From: Candidatus Dormiibacterota bacterium
Lineage (GTDB): Bacteria; Chloroflexota; Dormibacteria; Aeolococcales; Aeolococcaceae
DNA: 64,000 nucleotides
Reading direction: 5' to 3'
Assembly: GCA_003162415.1 (NCBI GenBank)
Contig: PMOL01000005.1
Span: 256,064 to 320,063 of the forward strand
In this document: piece after piece, positions 45,670-54,086 of the stretch
Layout of the letters: each line of letters starts with the position of its first letter
Numbering within the stretch: position 1 is the first letter of the stretch
Notes under the pieces: model-generated
The model's input: only the letters and a program-made list of their open reading frames with translations
What the model was told of the DNA's origin: nothing
Database searches by the model: none
Translations under genes and position numbers: made by a program

Positions 45670-46788
45670 TCACTGATCGAAGTCGAGGACGACCGTCGGC
45701 GTGGTGGGATGCGACTGGCAGGCGAGCACGAAGCCGGCATCGATCTCGCGCTGTTCCAGCGCGAAGTGCTGGTCCATCTCGACGCTGCCACTGACCAGAC
45801 GCGCCCGGCAGGTGCCGCAGACACCACCCTTGCACGCGTATGGCGCGTCCGAGCGCACGCGCAATGCGGCGTCAAGAATGCGCTCGCCATCCGGGTCGAC
45901 GCTGAACGTCGAGCTGCGTCCGTCGAGGACGATGGTCACCTCCGCAGCACCTGCTGACGGTGTGGCCGGAGTCAGCTGCTCGTCGGTGCGCGGGCGCTGC
46001 GCGTCCTTGGCGTGGAAGAGCTCGGCGTGCACGTGTTCGGCATCCACGCCGCGCTCGAGCAGCACCTCTTTCGCGGATTCGATCATCTCCCGCGGCCCGC
46101 AGAGGAACCATTGGTCGACGGTGTCGGGACGAACCAGCTGGTCGAGGAACCGGTTCACCCGCTCAGCGTCGATGTGCCCGTGGAAGAGCTCGACCTCCTG
46201 CTCCTCGCGGGAGAGCACGTGGTACAGGGCGAACCGCTCGGGGAACTGGTTCTTGAGGTCCTCGAGCTCCTCGAGAAACATGATGTCCTTGACCGTCCGG
46301 TTGCCATAGATCAGCGTGACCGAGCTCTGCGGTTCGACGGCGAGGATGGTGCTGAGATTGGACAGGATGGGCGCGATCCCGCTTCCTGCGGCGATCATGG
46401 CGTACGAGATCGCATTTCCCGGATCCAGCGGCGTGTTGAAGTGGCCGATCGGGGTGACGACTTCGACGACGTCGCCGGCGCGCAACTGCTCCAGCGCGAA
46501 TGCCGAGAAGACCCCTCCCGGCAGGCGTTTCACCGCGACGCGGAGCCGGCCCGAGCCGGCGGCACTGCAGATGGAGTAGCTGCGCCGGGTGTCGTCGCCG
46601 GCCGCCTCGCACCGGAGCGAGACATGCTGCCCGTGGGTGAACGAGAACTCGCTTTCCAGCTCGGGTGGAATCTCGAACTCGATGACCACCGCGTCATCGG
46701 TGACCGGCTCCACGGCCTTCACGGCAAGAGGGTGGATGGTCGCGCGACGATGTCCCGCGGACACCTCCGCAACCGGCGTGGCGGTCAA
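45670..46788 (-). CDS. paaE: Phenylacetyl-CoA epoxidase reductase subunit PaaE
   Basis: A 372-residue ferredoxin-NADP reductase-like protein delivering electrons to the epoxidase. FAD binding is seen as DDTRRSYSICSAAG, NADPH binding as AAGSGIAPILSNL, and GPREMIESAKEVL follows. The C-terminal plant-type 2Fe-2S domain has Cys-x4-Cys-x2-Cys in CKGGVCGTCRARL and the last Cys in FVLACQS. It is the final gene of paaABCDE, which runs paaA to paaE leftwards, and is convergent with ilvE. Confidence 0.96.
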   Translation of the reverse strand: MTATPVAEVSAGHRRATIHPLAVKAVEPVTDDAVVIEFEIPPELESEFSFTHGQHVSLRCEAAGDDTRRSYSICSAAGSGRLRVAVKRLPGGVFSAFALEQLRAGDVVEVVTPIGHFNTPLDPGNAISYAMIAAGSGIAPILSNLSTILAVEPQSSVTLIYGNRTVKDIMFLEELEDLKNQFPERFALYHVLSREEQEVELFHGHIDAERVNRFLDQLVRPDTVDQWFLCGPREMIESAKEVLLERGVDAEHVHAELFHAKDAQRPRTDEQLTPATPSAGAAEVTIVLDGRSSTFSVDPDGERILDAALRVRSDAPYACKGGVCGTCRARLVSGSVEMDQHFALEQREIDAGFVLACQSHPTTPTVVLDFDQ

Positions 46789-46792
46789 ACGC

Positions 46793-47272
46793 TCAGTGCT
46801 CCTTGAAGTGCGGGAAGGTCTCGCCGCAGGCGTCGCACTGACGCACCGCCTGACACTGTGTCGACCCGAAGTGTGCGAGCTCGTGCGTCCTCGACGAGTC
46901 GCATCGCGGACACTGCACCGCGATGGTCAGCAGGGTGAGGTCGAACCCATGTTGACGTGGAGGCGCGATCCCGTACTCACGGAGCTTGACGCGGCCCGCC
47001 TCTGACATCCACTCGGTCGTCCACGCCGGGGACAGCACGATGCGTACGGTGACGTCGGTGTACCCCTGGTCGCGCACGCATCGCTCGACGTCCTCGCGGA
47101 TGGTGTCGAGCGCCGGGCATCCCGAGTACGTCGGCGTGATGTCGACGTCGACGTGACCGGAAGCGTCGACGCGGACATCGCGCAGAATGCCGAGATCTGC
47201 GATGGTCAGGGCAGGCATCTCCGGATCGGGGATCGCGCCGGCGATGTTGCGGATCTCGTCGACGGCGGTCAC
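46793..47272 (-). CDS. paaD: Phenylacetate degradation protein PaaD
   Basis: A 159-residue PaaD with a DUF59/MIP18-like domain (IPDPEMPALTIADLGILRDVRV, ITPTYSGCPALDTI) and a C-terminal zinc-type cysteine cluster (CPRCDSSRTHELAHFGSTQCQ, CDACGE). It probably matures the iron or FeS centre of the epoxidase. It overlaps paaC by four bases and is followed by paaE after four bases. Its presence marks the complete five-gene form of the system. Confidence 0.95.
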   Translation of the reverse strand: MTAVDEIRNIAGAIPDPEMPALTIADLGILRDVRVDASGHVDVDITPTYSGCPALDTIREDVERCVRDQGYTDVTVRIVLSPAWTTEWMSEAGRVKLREYGIAPPRQHGFDLTLLTIAVQCPRCDSSRTHELAHFGSTQCQAVRQCDACGETFPHFKEH

Positions 47273-48033
47273 CAGGTCACCCCGGGGAGCGAGCGATGGA
47301 GGTGTTGCATCTCAGCCAGCATGTACCCGAACGACTCGGTATGCAGTCCCTGCCGTCCTCCCGACGGCGTCCATGTGCTTTCAGGCACCACCAAGGTCGC
47401 GTCATCGAGGACGCGGCGGACATACGCCTGCCACTCCGGCCGGAGTGCTGCCGGATCGGGGCCGACCCCCAGGGCGTCGGCCTCGCGGGCAACGGCGTCG
47501 CTCTCGAACAGCTCGGCGGTGAACGGCCAGAGCGCTGCGAGCGCGCTCTCCATTCGGCGATGGCTCTCGTCGTTGCCATCGCCGAGGCGAAGCGTCCAGT
47601 CGGTTGCGTGGTCGCGGTGATATGAGGTTTCCTTCACCGCCTTGGCGGCGACGGCGGATACTTGCGCGTCCGTCGAGGTCGTGAGCGCCTGCCATTGGGC
47701 GAGCTGGAATGTCGAGCACAGCAACTGGCGGGCGATGGTGGTGGCGAAGTCGCCGTTCTCCTGCTCGACGAGCAGGCAGTTGACGAACTCGCGCTCGCCC
47801 CGCATGAACGCGTAGTCATCCTCCGACCGGCCGGTGCCGTCGAGCTCGGCGGTTCGTGCGTACAACCCGCGCGCCTGACCCAGGAGGTCGAGGGCGACGT
47901 TGGTCAAGGCAATGTCGTCCTCGAGCGTCGGAGCCCGTGACGACCACTGCGCGAGCCGGTGCGACAGCACCAGGCAATCGTCCGCAAGGCGCAGCGTGTA
48001 AACGGCCGCCGCGCCGGCGACCACGAGGGTCAC
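47269..48033 (-). CDS. paaC: Phenylacetyl-CoA epoxidase structural subunit PaaC
   Basis: A 254-residue ferritin-fold subunit related to PaaA that scaffolds the PaaA-PaaC heterodimer. Typical segments are LGQARGLYARTAELDG, DYAFMRGEREFVNCLLVEQENGDFATTIARQLL, KAVKETSYHRDHATDWTLRLGDGNDESHRRME and the C-terminal EMQHLHRSLPGVTW. The di-iron ligand set is reduced, as expected for PaaC. It overlaps paaB and paaD by four bases each, consistent with tight coupling. Confidence 0.95.
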   Translation of the reverse strand: MTLVVAGAAAVYTLRLADDCLVLSHRLAQWSSRAPTLEDDIALTNVALDLLGQARGLYARTAELDGTGRSEDDYAFMRGEREFVNCLLVEQENGDFATTIARQLLCSTFQLAQWQALTTSTDAQVSAVAAKAVKETSYHRDHATDWTLRLGDGNDESHRRMESALAALWPFTAELFESDAVAREADALGVGPDPAALRPEWQAYVRRVLDDATLVVPESTWTPSGGRQGLHTESFGYMLAEMQHLHRSLPGVTW

Positions 48034-48320
48034 AGCTGCTGCACTTCCTTGGGTATCGAGTAGAAGGTGGGATGGCGGTAGGGCTTGTCCGCCGCCGGGT
48101 CGAAGAAGGAATCCTTCTCGTCAGGTGACGACGCGGTGATCACCGCCGAGGGGACGACCCAGATGCTCACTCCCTCCATGCGCCGCGTGTACACGTCACG
48201 CGCATTGCGCAGGGCCATCTCGGCGTCGGGGGCGTGCAGGCTGCCCACGTGGTTGTGCGAGAGGCCGCGCTTGCTCCGGATGAAGACTTCCCAGAGCGGC
48301 GCTGGAGTTTCCTCGCTCAT
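48030..48320 (-). CDS. paaB: Phenylacetyl-CoA epoxidase subunit PaaB
   Basis: A 96-residue PaaB that bridges PaaAC heterodimers. [39 protein letters not shown] and [15 protein letters not shown] are near-diagnostic. ATGA overlaps join it to paaA and paaC. Small size and sequence agree with the family. Confidence 0.96.
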   Translation of the reverse strand: MSEETPAPLWEVFIRSKRGLSHNHVGSLHAPDAEMALRNARDVYTRRMEGVSIWVVPSAVITASSPDEKDSFFDPAADKPYRHPTFYSIPKEVQQL

Positions 48321-49330
48321 GCCGCGGCGCTGGTCGCCGGGTGCTTGGCTGCATAGGCGGCCGCCGCCGCGCGTACCCAGGCACCCTCGTCGTGAGCTGC
48401 GAGATGATGCGCGGCTCGCTGCCGGTTGCAGGGGCCGTCCCCGCTGACGACGCGGCGCAGCTCCTCGAAGTCGGGCTCTCCGAAGTCGTAGTGTCCGCGA
48501 TCCTCGTTCCAGCGCAGCTCCGGGTCGGGTGGTGTGAGTCCGAGCACGACCGCCTGCGGCGCGACCATGTCGACGAAGCGCTGGCGCAACTCATCGTTCG
48601 AGAAGCGCTTGATGCCCCATGCCATCGACTGCGCGCTGTGCGTCGACTCGGTGTCGGGAGGGCCGAGCATCTCGACCGAGGGCCACCACCAGCGGTTGAC
48701 CGCGTCCTGGGCCATCTCGTGCTGCTCGGGGGTGCCGTGCGACAACGCATAGAGCGATTCGAACCCTTGCCGCTGGTGGAAAGACTCCTCCTTGCACACG
48801 CGCACCATCGCCCGTGCGTATGGCCCGAAGGAGCAGCGGCACAGGGGGATCTGGTTGGTGATCGCGGCGCCGTCGACGAGCCATCCGATGGCCCCGACGT
48901 CAGCCCAGGTGAGCGTCGGGTAGTTGAAGATGCTCGAGTACTTCTGGCGTCCCTGGTGAAGCAGGTCGATCAGCTCGGCACGATCGACCCCGAGCGTCTC
49001 AGCCGCGCAGTACAGGTACAGGCCGTGACCAGCCTCGTCCTGCACCTTGGCCATGAGGATCGCCTTGCGCCGCAGTGAGGGAGCCCGGGTGATCCAGTTG
49101 CCCTCCGGCTGCATGCCGATGATCTCCGAGTGCGCGTGCTGCGCGATCTGGCGGATGAGTGACCTGCGGTAGCCGTCGGGCATCCAGTCGCGCGGCTCGA
49201 TGCGCTGGTCCGAGTCGATCAGGGCCTGGAATTCAGCCTCGTGAGGGTCTGAGATCACCTCCGCGGCGGCCTCGCCGGCGGAAGGATCGCCGTGTATTGC
49301 CCCATGCTCAGTCTGGCTGCTTGATCTCAT
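48317..49330 (-). CDS. paaA: Phenylacetyl-CoA 1,2-epoxidase catalytic subunit PaaA
   Basis: The 337-residue di-iron oxygenase subunit that adds oxygen across the ring of phenylacetyl-CoA. The iron ligands are in [20 protein letters not shown] and [19 protein letters not shown] (two E-x2-H motifs). I start it at ATG 49330 ([10 protein letters not shown]); the track start at 49393 would run into the divergent hpd gene. TATTGT lies six bases before this ATG. First gene of paaABCDE; its start is 20 bases from that of hpd. Confidence 0.95.
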   Translation of the reverse strand: MRSSSQTEHGAIHGDPSAGEAAAEVISDPHEAEFQALIDSDQRIEPRDWMPDGYRRSLIRQIAQHAHSEIIGMQPEGNWITRAPSLRRKAILMAKVQDEAGHGLYLYCAAETLGVDRAELIDLLHQGRQKYSSIFNYPTLTWADVGAIGWLVDGAAITNQIPLCRCSFGPYARAMVRVCKEESFHQRQGFESLYALSHGTPEQHEMAQDAVNRWWWPSVEMLGPPDTESTHSAQSMAWGIKRFSNDELRQRFVDMVAPQAVVLGLTPPDPELRWNEDRGHYDFGEPDFEELRRVVSGDGPCNRQRAAHHLAAHDEGAWVRAAAAAYAAKHPATSAAA

Positions 49331-49335
49331 GCACC

Positions 49336-49342
49336 TACAATA
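49336..49342. promoter_or_regulatory. Overlapping divergent -10 elements of hpd and paaA
   Basis: Plus-strand TACAAT (49336-49341) lies eight bases before the hpd ATG. Minus-strand TATTGT (49342-49337) lies six bases before the paaA ATG. The two hexamers share five base pairs within the palindrome-like CTACAATAG. Both transcripts would be leaderless, and the two promoters could not be occupied at once. Confidence 0.5.
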
Positions 49343-49349
49343 GAACCAC

Positions 49350-50450
49350 ATGGTCCAGGGAGCCGAGATTGCCGTACCCGTGCTCGAAGGCACCGATCAC
49401 GTCGAGTTGTGGGTCGGCAACGCGCGCCAGGCCGCGTACCACTACCGGAAGGCCTTCGGGTTCGACGTCATCGCCTACGCCGGCCCCGAAACCGGGGTGC
49501 GTGACCGGGCCAGCTACGTCCTCCAGCAGGGCAAGGTGCGCCTCGTGCTCACCGCGCCTTTGCAGCCCGAAGGCGACATCGCCGACCACATCCGCCTCCA
49601 CGGCGACGGCGTCCGGACGATCGCGCTCCGGGTCGAGGACGCCGCGGCGGCCTATGAGGCGGCGACCGCTCGTGGGGCGCGCAGCGTTGCCGAGCCAAGT
49701 CGCGCCGAGGACGAGCACGGCGTCGTGACCTCCGCGTCGATCGCCACCTTCGGCGACACCGTCCACACCTTTGTCGAGCGCAATGAGTACTCGGGGGTCT
49801 TCTGGCCGGGATATCGAGCTGACAATCGGAGTGGCGGCGGGGTCGGGCTGCGCTTCATCGACCACACCGTCGGCAACGTCGACACCGGCAAGATGGACGA
49901 CTGGATCTCGTTCTACTCCGAGGTGTTCGGATTCACCGTCTTCCAGGAGTTCGACGAGAAGGACATCGCGACCCAATACAGCGCCTTGCGCTCGAAGGTC
50001 GCTCGTGACCCGCGGACCCAGATCACCATGCCGATCAATGAGCCCCACGTCGGGCTCAAGAAGTCGCAGATCCAGGAATACCTCGACTACTACCGAGGGA
50101 GCGGCATCCAGCACATCGCCATCCACACCGATGACATCGTGGGCACGGTGCAGGAGATGCGCGACCGCGGCGTCGAGTTCCTCACCGCACCGGGGGCGTA
50201 TTACGACGCGCTCGGTGATCGCGCCGCGGGCATCGATGAGGACCTCGACCGCCTTCGTTCGCTGAACATCCTCATCGACCGCGATGACGACGGCTATCTG
50301 CTGCAGATCTTCACGCGCCCGGTTGGCGATCGGCCGACGCTCTTTTTCGAGGTCATCCAGCGCAAGGGGTGCAAGGGCTTCGGGAAGGGGAACTTCAAAG
50401 CCCTGTTCGAGTCGATCGAGCGCGAGCAGGCCGCCCGAGGCAACCTCTAA
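49350..50450 (+). CDS. hpd: 4-Hydroxyphenylpyruvate dioxygenase
   Basis: A 366-residue iron(II) dioxygenase converting 4-hydroxyphenylpyruvate to homogentisate in tyrosine breakdown. The iron ligands are His in [10 protein letters not shown], His in [13 protein letters not shown], and Glu in [27 protein letters not shown]. The two vicinal-oxygen-chelate halves and the length match HPPD. Start ATG 49350 is only 20 bases from the divergent paaA start, and no Shine-Dalgarno is seen. Homogentisate dioxygenase is not in the window. Confidence 0.96.
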   Translation: MVQGAEIAVPVLEGTDHVELWVGNARQAAYHYRKAFGFDVIAYAGPETGVRDRASYVLQQGKVRLVLTAPLQPEGDIADHIRLHGDGVRTIALRVEDAAAAYEAATARGARSVAEPSRAEDEHGVVTSASIATFGDTVHTFVERNEYSGVFWPGYRADNRSGGGVGLRFIDHTVGNVDTGKMDDWISFYSEVFGFTVFQEFDEKDIATQYSALRSKVARDPRTQITMPINEPHVGLKKSQIQEYLDYYRGSGIQHIAIHTDDIVGTVQEMRDRGVEFLTAPGAYYDALGDRAAGIDEDLDRLRSLNILIDRDDDGYLLQIFTRPVGDRPTLFFEVIQRKGCKGFGKGNFKALFESIEREQAARGNL

Positions 50451-50585
50451 GCGCCGAGCTGGCCGCGAGCAGGGTGCCGTACCCCGGGGCCGAGGTTCAC
50501 AGCATCAAACGCGCCGAACGAACCATAAAGTGTGCGATGATGTTCCTGCCTGCAAGTCGGCACGGCGGAAGGGGGACGGGACGGA

Positions 50586-50801
50586 ATGGACCAACAGGAA
50601 GACGCGTGGACGCGCGTCATTGGTTTGATGCGTGATCTCGAGATGCTGCTGCTGGTCATCAAGGAGGCAGCCGTGCCTGTCCTGACTGCCGGGGAGCCTG
50701 ACCAGGCATGGCGGACGCGACGCTTCCTGCGCCTCGCGGACCGGATGCTGGAGGACATGCACGGCCTCCAGTTCGCGTCGGACGATACGAACCCGAACTG
50801 A
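50586..50801 (+). CDS. Small helical protein of unknown function
   Basis: A 71-residue ORF (MDQQEDAWTRVIGLMRDLEMLLL ... RRFLRLADRMLEDMHGLQFA) with ggggga upstream of ATG 50586. The amphipathic pattern suggests two helices, and the composition is balanced rather than Arg-rich as in shadow ORFs. It lies alone between hpd and a convergent cupin gene. No family recognised. The region 50451-50585 before it holds no other gene I can support. Confidence 0.45.
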   Translation: MDQQEDAWTRVIGLMRDLEMLLLVIKEAAVPVLTAGEPDQAWRTRRFLRLADRMLEDMHGLQFASDDTNPN

Positions 50802-50813
50802 CTCAGGCGGGGA

Positions 50814-51224
50814 TCAGACCGGCGGCCACTGCTCGGGCGCCGCCGGGGTGCGTGGCTTGCCGGCCCAGTCGTCTCGCGGCGGCGAGAACGTCTCCACGAT
50901 CGTGCATCCTGCCTTGCCCGCGCGCTCGACGTTGTGGGGAACGCCGGGCGGTATGACCCACATGTCGCCGGGCTTGCGCAGGCGGGTCTCACCGCCGATT
51001 GTGAAGGTGAACTCACCGCGGATGACGACTCCGACCTGCTCGTTGGGATGGCGGTGCTCTGGCATGGCGATGCCGGGATCGAGTTCGAAGATGCCCAGCG
51101 TGATGCGCTCGCCACTCACCGGCCGGACGCGCAGACCCTCCATGAGCGCGAGGGGCGCGATGTCAGTGACGGTCGCGAACTCGTGGGCGTTGTTCTCGGA
51201 TTCCGGCATGGCGGTCGCAACCAT
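50814..51224 (-). CDS. Cupin-domain protein
   Basis: A 136-residue single-domain cupin from ATG 51224 (the track uses TTG 51230). Motif 1 is IAMPEHRHPNEQVGVVIRGEFTFTIGGE and motif 2 is PGDMWVIPPGVPHNVE, giving the three His and one Glu that bind metal. It follows another cupin gene by seven bases and the hydroxyacid dehydrogenase gene upstream, so the three probably form one transcript. Substrate unknown; it could protect or isomerise a sugar- or keto-acid. Confidence 0.85.
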   Translation of the reverse strand: MVATAMPESENNAHEFATVTDIAPLALMEGLRVRPVSGERITLGIFELDPGIAMPEHRHPNEQVGVVIRGEFTFTIGGETRLRKPGDMWVIPPGVPHNVERAGKAGCTIVETFSPPRDDWAGKPRTPAAPEQWPPV

Positions 51225-51231
51225 ACTCAAA

Positions 51232-51624
51232 TCAGTGGTCCGGGCCTTCGACGTTAATCACTGACTGTCCCTGCCCGGAGCGGGTGACGATGAGCGTCGC
51301 CACGATGTCTGTGGTATTGCTCTCGCGGTGTACGGCGTGGGGCGGGACGTACACGAAGTCGCCCGGCTGCGCATCGAACACGTCCTGGCCGTGCGCACCG
51401 GATTCCATGCGCAGCGCCCCCGTGGCCACGTAGATCACCGACTCGTGCTCGCCATGGTGATGCCAACCGGAGAATGCCCCCGGCTCGGTGTGCACCATGC
51501 CGGCCCAGACGCGATCGGTCGCGACCGCCTGACTGCGGAGCATTCCCGGGGTCGAGGGTCCGTCGGAGAGTTCGCCGGCTCGGATCCTGCGGATGCGCTC
51601 AGCGATGGGGAAATCCCGGTCCAT
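51232..51624 (-). CDS. Cupin-domain protein
   Basis: A 130-residue cupin with SGWHHHGEHESVIYVATGALRME (motif 1) and PGDFVYVPPHAVHRESN (motif 2). The metal ligands are all present. It begins nine bases after the stop of the hydroxyacid dehydrogenase gene and is followed directly by a second cupin. The two cupins are clearly different in sequence, so this is not a recent duplication. Likely a small-molecule binding or isomerase role in the unit's unknown pathway. Confidence 0.85.
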   Translation of the reverse strand: MDRDFPIAERIRRIRAGELSDGPSTPGMLRSQAVATDRVWAGMVHTEPGAFSGWHHHGEHESVIYVATGALRMESGAHGQDVFDAQPGDFVYVPPHAVHRESNTTDIVATLIVTRSGQGQSVINVEGPDH

Positions 51625-51633
51625 GAACCCTCG

Positions 51634-52605
51634 TCATTCGTGCTCCGACGGCGCGTAGCCGAGGGTCTTGTCGACCACGTTGAGGAGCGGCTCACCGAGC
51701 AGGAATCGCTCGAGATTCCGCCGGAACAGGCCGGCGATGTCACGCTGCCAGCCGGCGTGATCGCCGGACATGTGCGGCGAGATGAGCAGGTTGGGGACGT
51801 CCCAGAGCGGCGAGTCCGCCGGGAGTGGCTCCGGTCGCATCACGTCGAGGGCCGCGCCGGCGAGCCGGCCCGCGCGAAGCGCATCGCACAGCGCGTCCTG
51901 GTCAAGGGTCGATCCCCGACCCAGGTTGACGAGACGGGCCGTTGGCTTGAGCGCAGCGACAGCTGCCTCGTCGACCATTCCCTCGGTCTGCGGCGTGCTG
52001 GGGAGGAGCATGACAACGTAATCCGTGCCGGCGAACAGCGTCTTCAGCTCATCGGGCGATGCGATGTCGCCAAAGTCGGGATCGCCACCTCTCGCGGTCC
52101 GGCCGATGCCACGAACCGACATGCCGAGTGCCTTCGCGAGCTGCGCGGTCCGTCGCGCGATCGGCCCGACGCCCACCATCACAGCGGACTTGCCGGACAG
52201 TGTCTCGGTCTCTCGCTGAACCCAGCGATGCTCGGCCTGGTACCGGAACGTGGTGAGCAGGTCCTTGCTCAGAGCGAGCATCAGGGCGATCGTGTACTCG
52301 GCGAGGGCTTGATCGAAGACGTATCGCGAGTTGGTCAGCACCACGTCGCTCGACGCGAGCTCGGGGAAGAGCACCCGCTCGACCCCCGCGCTCCCGGCGT
52401 GAACCCAGCGCAACCGCCGGAAGCGACTCCAGTTCTCGCGCAGGACGCCACTGCGCGGGTTCCAGATCAGGAGCGCATCGACATCGAAGGTCTCAGGCGG
52501 CGGTTCGGATGGCGGGTCGATGAAGACGTAGGCGACGTCCGGCAGCGGTGCGAGGACGTCGCGACTGGGGGTGTCGCCCTCGACGACACCGACGAGGATA
52601 GTCAT
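51634..52605 (-). CDS. D-2-hydroxyacid dehydrogenase (NAD-dependent)
   Basis: A 323-residue dehydrogenase from ATG 52605; the track ORF starts 177 bases earlier and is not supported. The NAD-binding motif is VMVGVGPIARRTAQLAKALGM, close to GxGxxG with Pro in the third variable place. Catalytic Arg is in VNLGRGSTLD, Glu in DVMRPEPLPADSPLW and His in LLISPHMSGDHAGW. It resembles the GhrA/phosphoglycerate-dehydrogenase-like group, so glyoxylate or hydroxypyruvate are possible substrates. It leads the two-cupin unit and is divergent from the aminotransferase-GH63 unit. Confidence 0.88.
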   Translation of the reverse strand: MTILVGVVEGDTPSRDVLAPLPDVAYVFIDPPSEPPPETFDVDALLIWNPRSGVLRENWSRFRRLRWVHAGSAGVERVLFPELASSDVVLTNSRYVFDQALAEYTIALMLALSKDLLTTFRYQAEHRWVQRETETLSGKSAVMVGVGPIARRTAQLAKALGMSVRGIGRTARGGDPDFGDIASPDELKTLFAGTDYVVMLLPSTPQTEGMVDEAAVAALKPTARLVNLGRGSTLDQDALCDALRAGRLAGAALDVMRPEPLPADSPLWDVPNLLISPHMSGDHAGWQRDIAGLFRRNLERFLLGEPLLNVVDKTLGYAPSEHE

Positions 52606-52733
52606 GGCGTCGTCAGCTCCGGCAGCCCGGCGGAGCCCATCTGAATGCCGAAGTCCCGCACTCGTGGCACCGTCATACTGTGCCAGGTTGACCGACCACG
52701 ACGGGCCGGCAGGTGGTGGAGTCCAGGAGCAAT

Positions 52734-54071
52734 ATGACGGTTCAGGTCGCGCAAAGCCGGATGACCAGCGAAGAGATCGCACGGCTGTCGAAGCAGCACA
52801 CCTTCTTCTCGTGGTCCGTCCAGGGCGCCGTCGATCCCATCGCGATCGATCACGCCGAGGGTGTGTGGCTGTATACGCCGGAAGGGAAACGCATCCTCGA
52901 TTTCAACAGCCAGCTGATGTCGGTGAACATCGGCCACGGTGACCAGCGCGTCGTCAACGCGATCGTCGAGCAGGCGACCAGGTTGCAGTTCGTCCAGCCC
53001 GCCTTCGTCACCGAGATACGGGCGCGTCTCGGGGAGAAGCTGACCGGGCTACTCCCCGGCGATCTCGACAAGGTCTTCTTTACGCTGGGCGGCGCCGAGG
53101 CCGTCGAGAACGCGATCAAGATCGCTCGCCAGTACACCGGCCGCGACAAGATCCTGGCGCGGTACCGCGCGTATCACGGGGCGACCATGGGTGCCATGAC
53201 GCTGACCGGCGATCCTCGGCGCTGGGCCACCGAACCCGGGCTTGTCGGTGTCGTCCGCTATCCCGACACGCATCGCTGGGGCGAGCGCGAGCCGCGGCCG
53301 GCGGAGGAGAGCCTCCGCGGTCTCGAGGACGTGATCATGTACGAAGGACCGCACACGATCGCCGCCATATTTCTCGAGACGATCGTGGGGACGAACGGCA
53401 TCCTCATCCCGCCCGATGGCTACATCCAGGGGGTTCGCGAACTCTGCGATCGCCACGGGATCCTGATGGTCGCGGACGAGGTGATGGCGGGTTTCGGGCG
53501 CACCGGAAAGTGGTTCGCGATCGAGCACTGGAATACCGTTCCCGACCTGATGACCATGGCCAAGGGCCTGACCTCCTCGTACCTGCCCCTGGGTGCGGTC
53601 GCCATCCGCCGGCACATCGCCGACAAGTTCGATTCGATGATGTTCGCCGGTGGCCTCACCTACTCCAGCCACCCCGTGTCACTCGCTGCGTCGCTGGCCA
53701 CGCTGAACGTCTACGAGGAGGATCACCTCATCGAACGCTCCGCCGCGATGGACTCGGTGATGCGCGCGCACCATGAACGTCTGGCCGCAAAGCATCCGAG
53801 TGTCGGCACGCATCGCAACCTCGGGCTCTTCGGCATCCTCGACCTGGTCAGACGGCAGGAGCCGTACACCCCGATGACCGGCTTCAACGCGAGCAGCGAT
53901 GAGATGGCCGCCATCGGCAGATATCTTCGCGAGCACGGGGTGTACACGATGGTCTCCAACAATTCCATCCATACCAACCCGCCGCTGTGCATCAGCGAGG
54001 ACGAGCTCTCCCAGGGATTCGAGGTCATCGACGGTGCGCTGTCGATCGCCGACCGGGCCGTGCAGGGCTAG
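52734..54071 (+). CDS. Class III omega-aminotransferase (taurine/beta-alanine-pyruvate type)
   Basis: A 445-residue PLP enzyme from ATG 52734, with aggag nearby. FTLGGAEAVENAIKIARQYTGRDKIL binds the cofactor phosphate, YRAYHGATMGAMTLTGDPRRW follows, and the PLP-binding region has VADEVMAGFGRTGKWFA and the Lys in TMAKGLTSSYLPLGA. The N-terminal FFSWSVQG resembles taurine- or omega-amino-acid-pyruvate aminotransferases. It is 16 bases upstream of a glycoside hydrolase gene, an unusual pairing. Amino donor not determinable. Confidence 0.88.
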   Translation: MTVQVAQSRMTSEEIARLSKQHTFFSWSVQGAVDPIAIDHAEGVWLYTPEGKRILDFNSQLMSVNIGHGDQRVVNAIVEQATRLQFVQPAFVTEIRARLGEKLTGLLPGDLDKVFFTLGGAEAVENAIKIARQYTGRDKILARYRAYHGATMGAMTLTGDPRRWATEPGLVGVVRYPDTHRWGEREPRPAEESLRGLEDVIMYEGPHTIAAIFLETIVGTNGILIPPDGYIQGVRELCDRHGILMVADEVMAGFGRTGKWFAIEHWNTVPDLMTMAKGLTSSYLPLGAVAIRRHIADKFDSMMFAGGLTYSSHPVSLAASLATLNVYEEDHLIERSAAMDSVMRAHHERLAAKHPSVGTHRNLGLFGILDLVRRQEPYTPMTGFNASSDEMAAIGRYLREHGVYTMVSNNSIHTNPPLCISEDELSQGFEVIDGALSIADRAVQG

Positions 54072-54086
54072 ACCCGAACACCGCGT

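Noticed and set aside
49331-49393. Longer paaA start at 49393
   Set aside because: It would overlap the first codons of the divergent hpd gene by 44 bases and adds residues not seen in PaaA; ATG 49330 fits the family.
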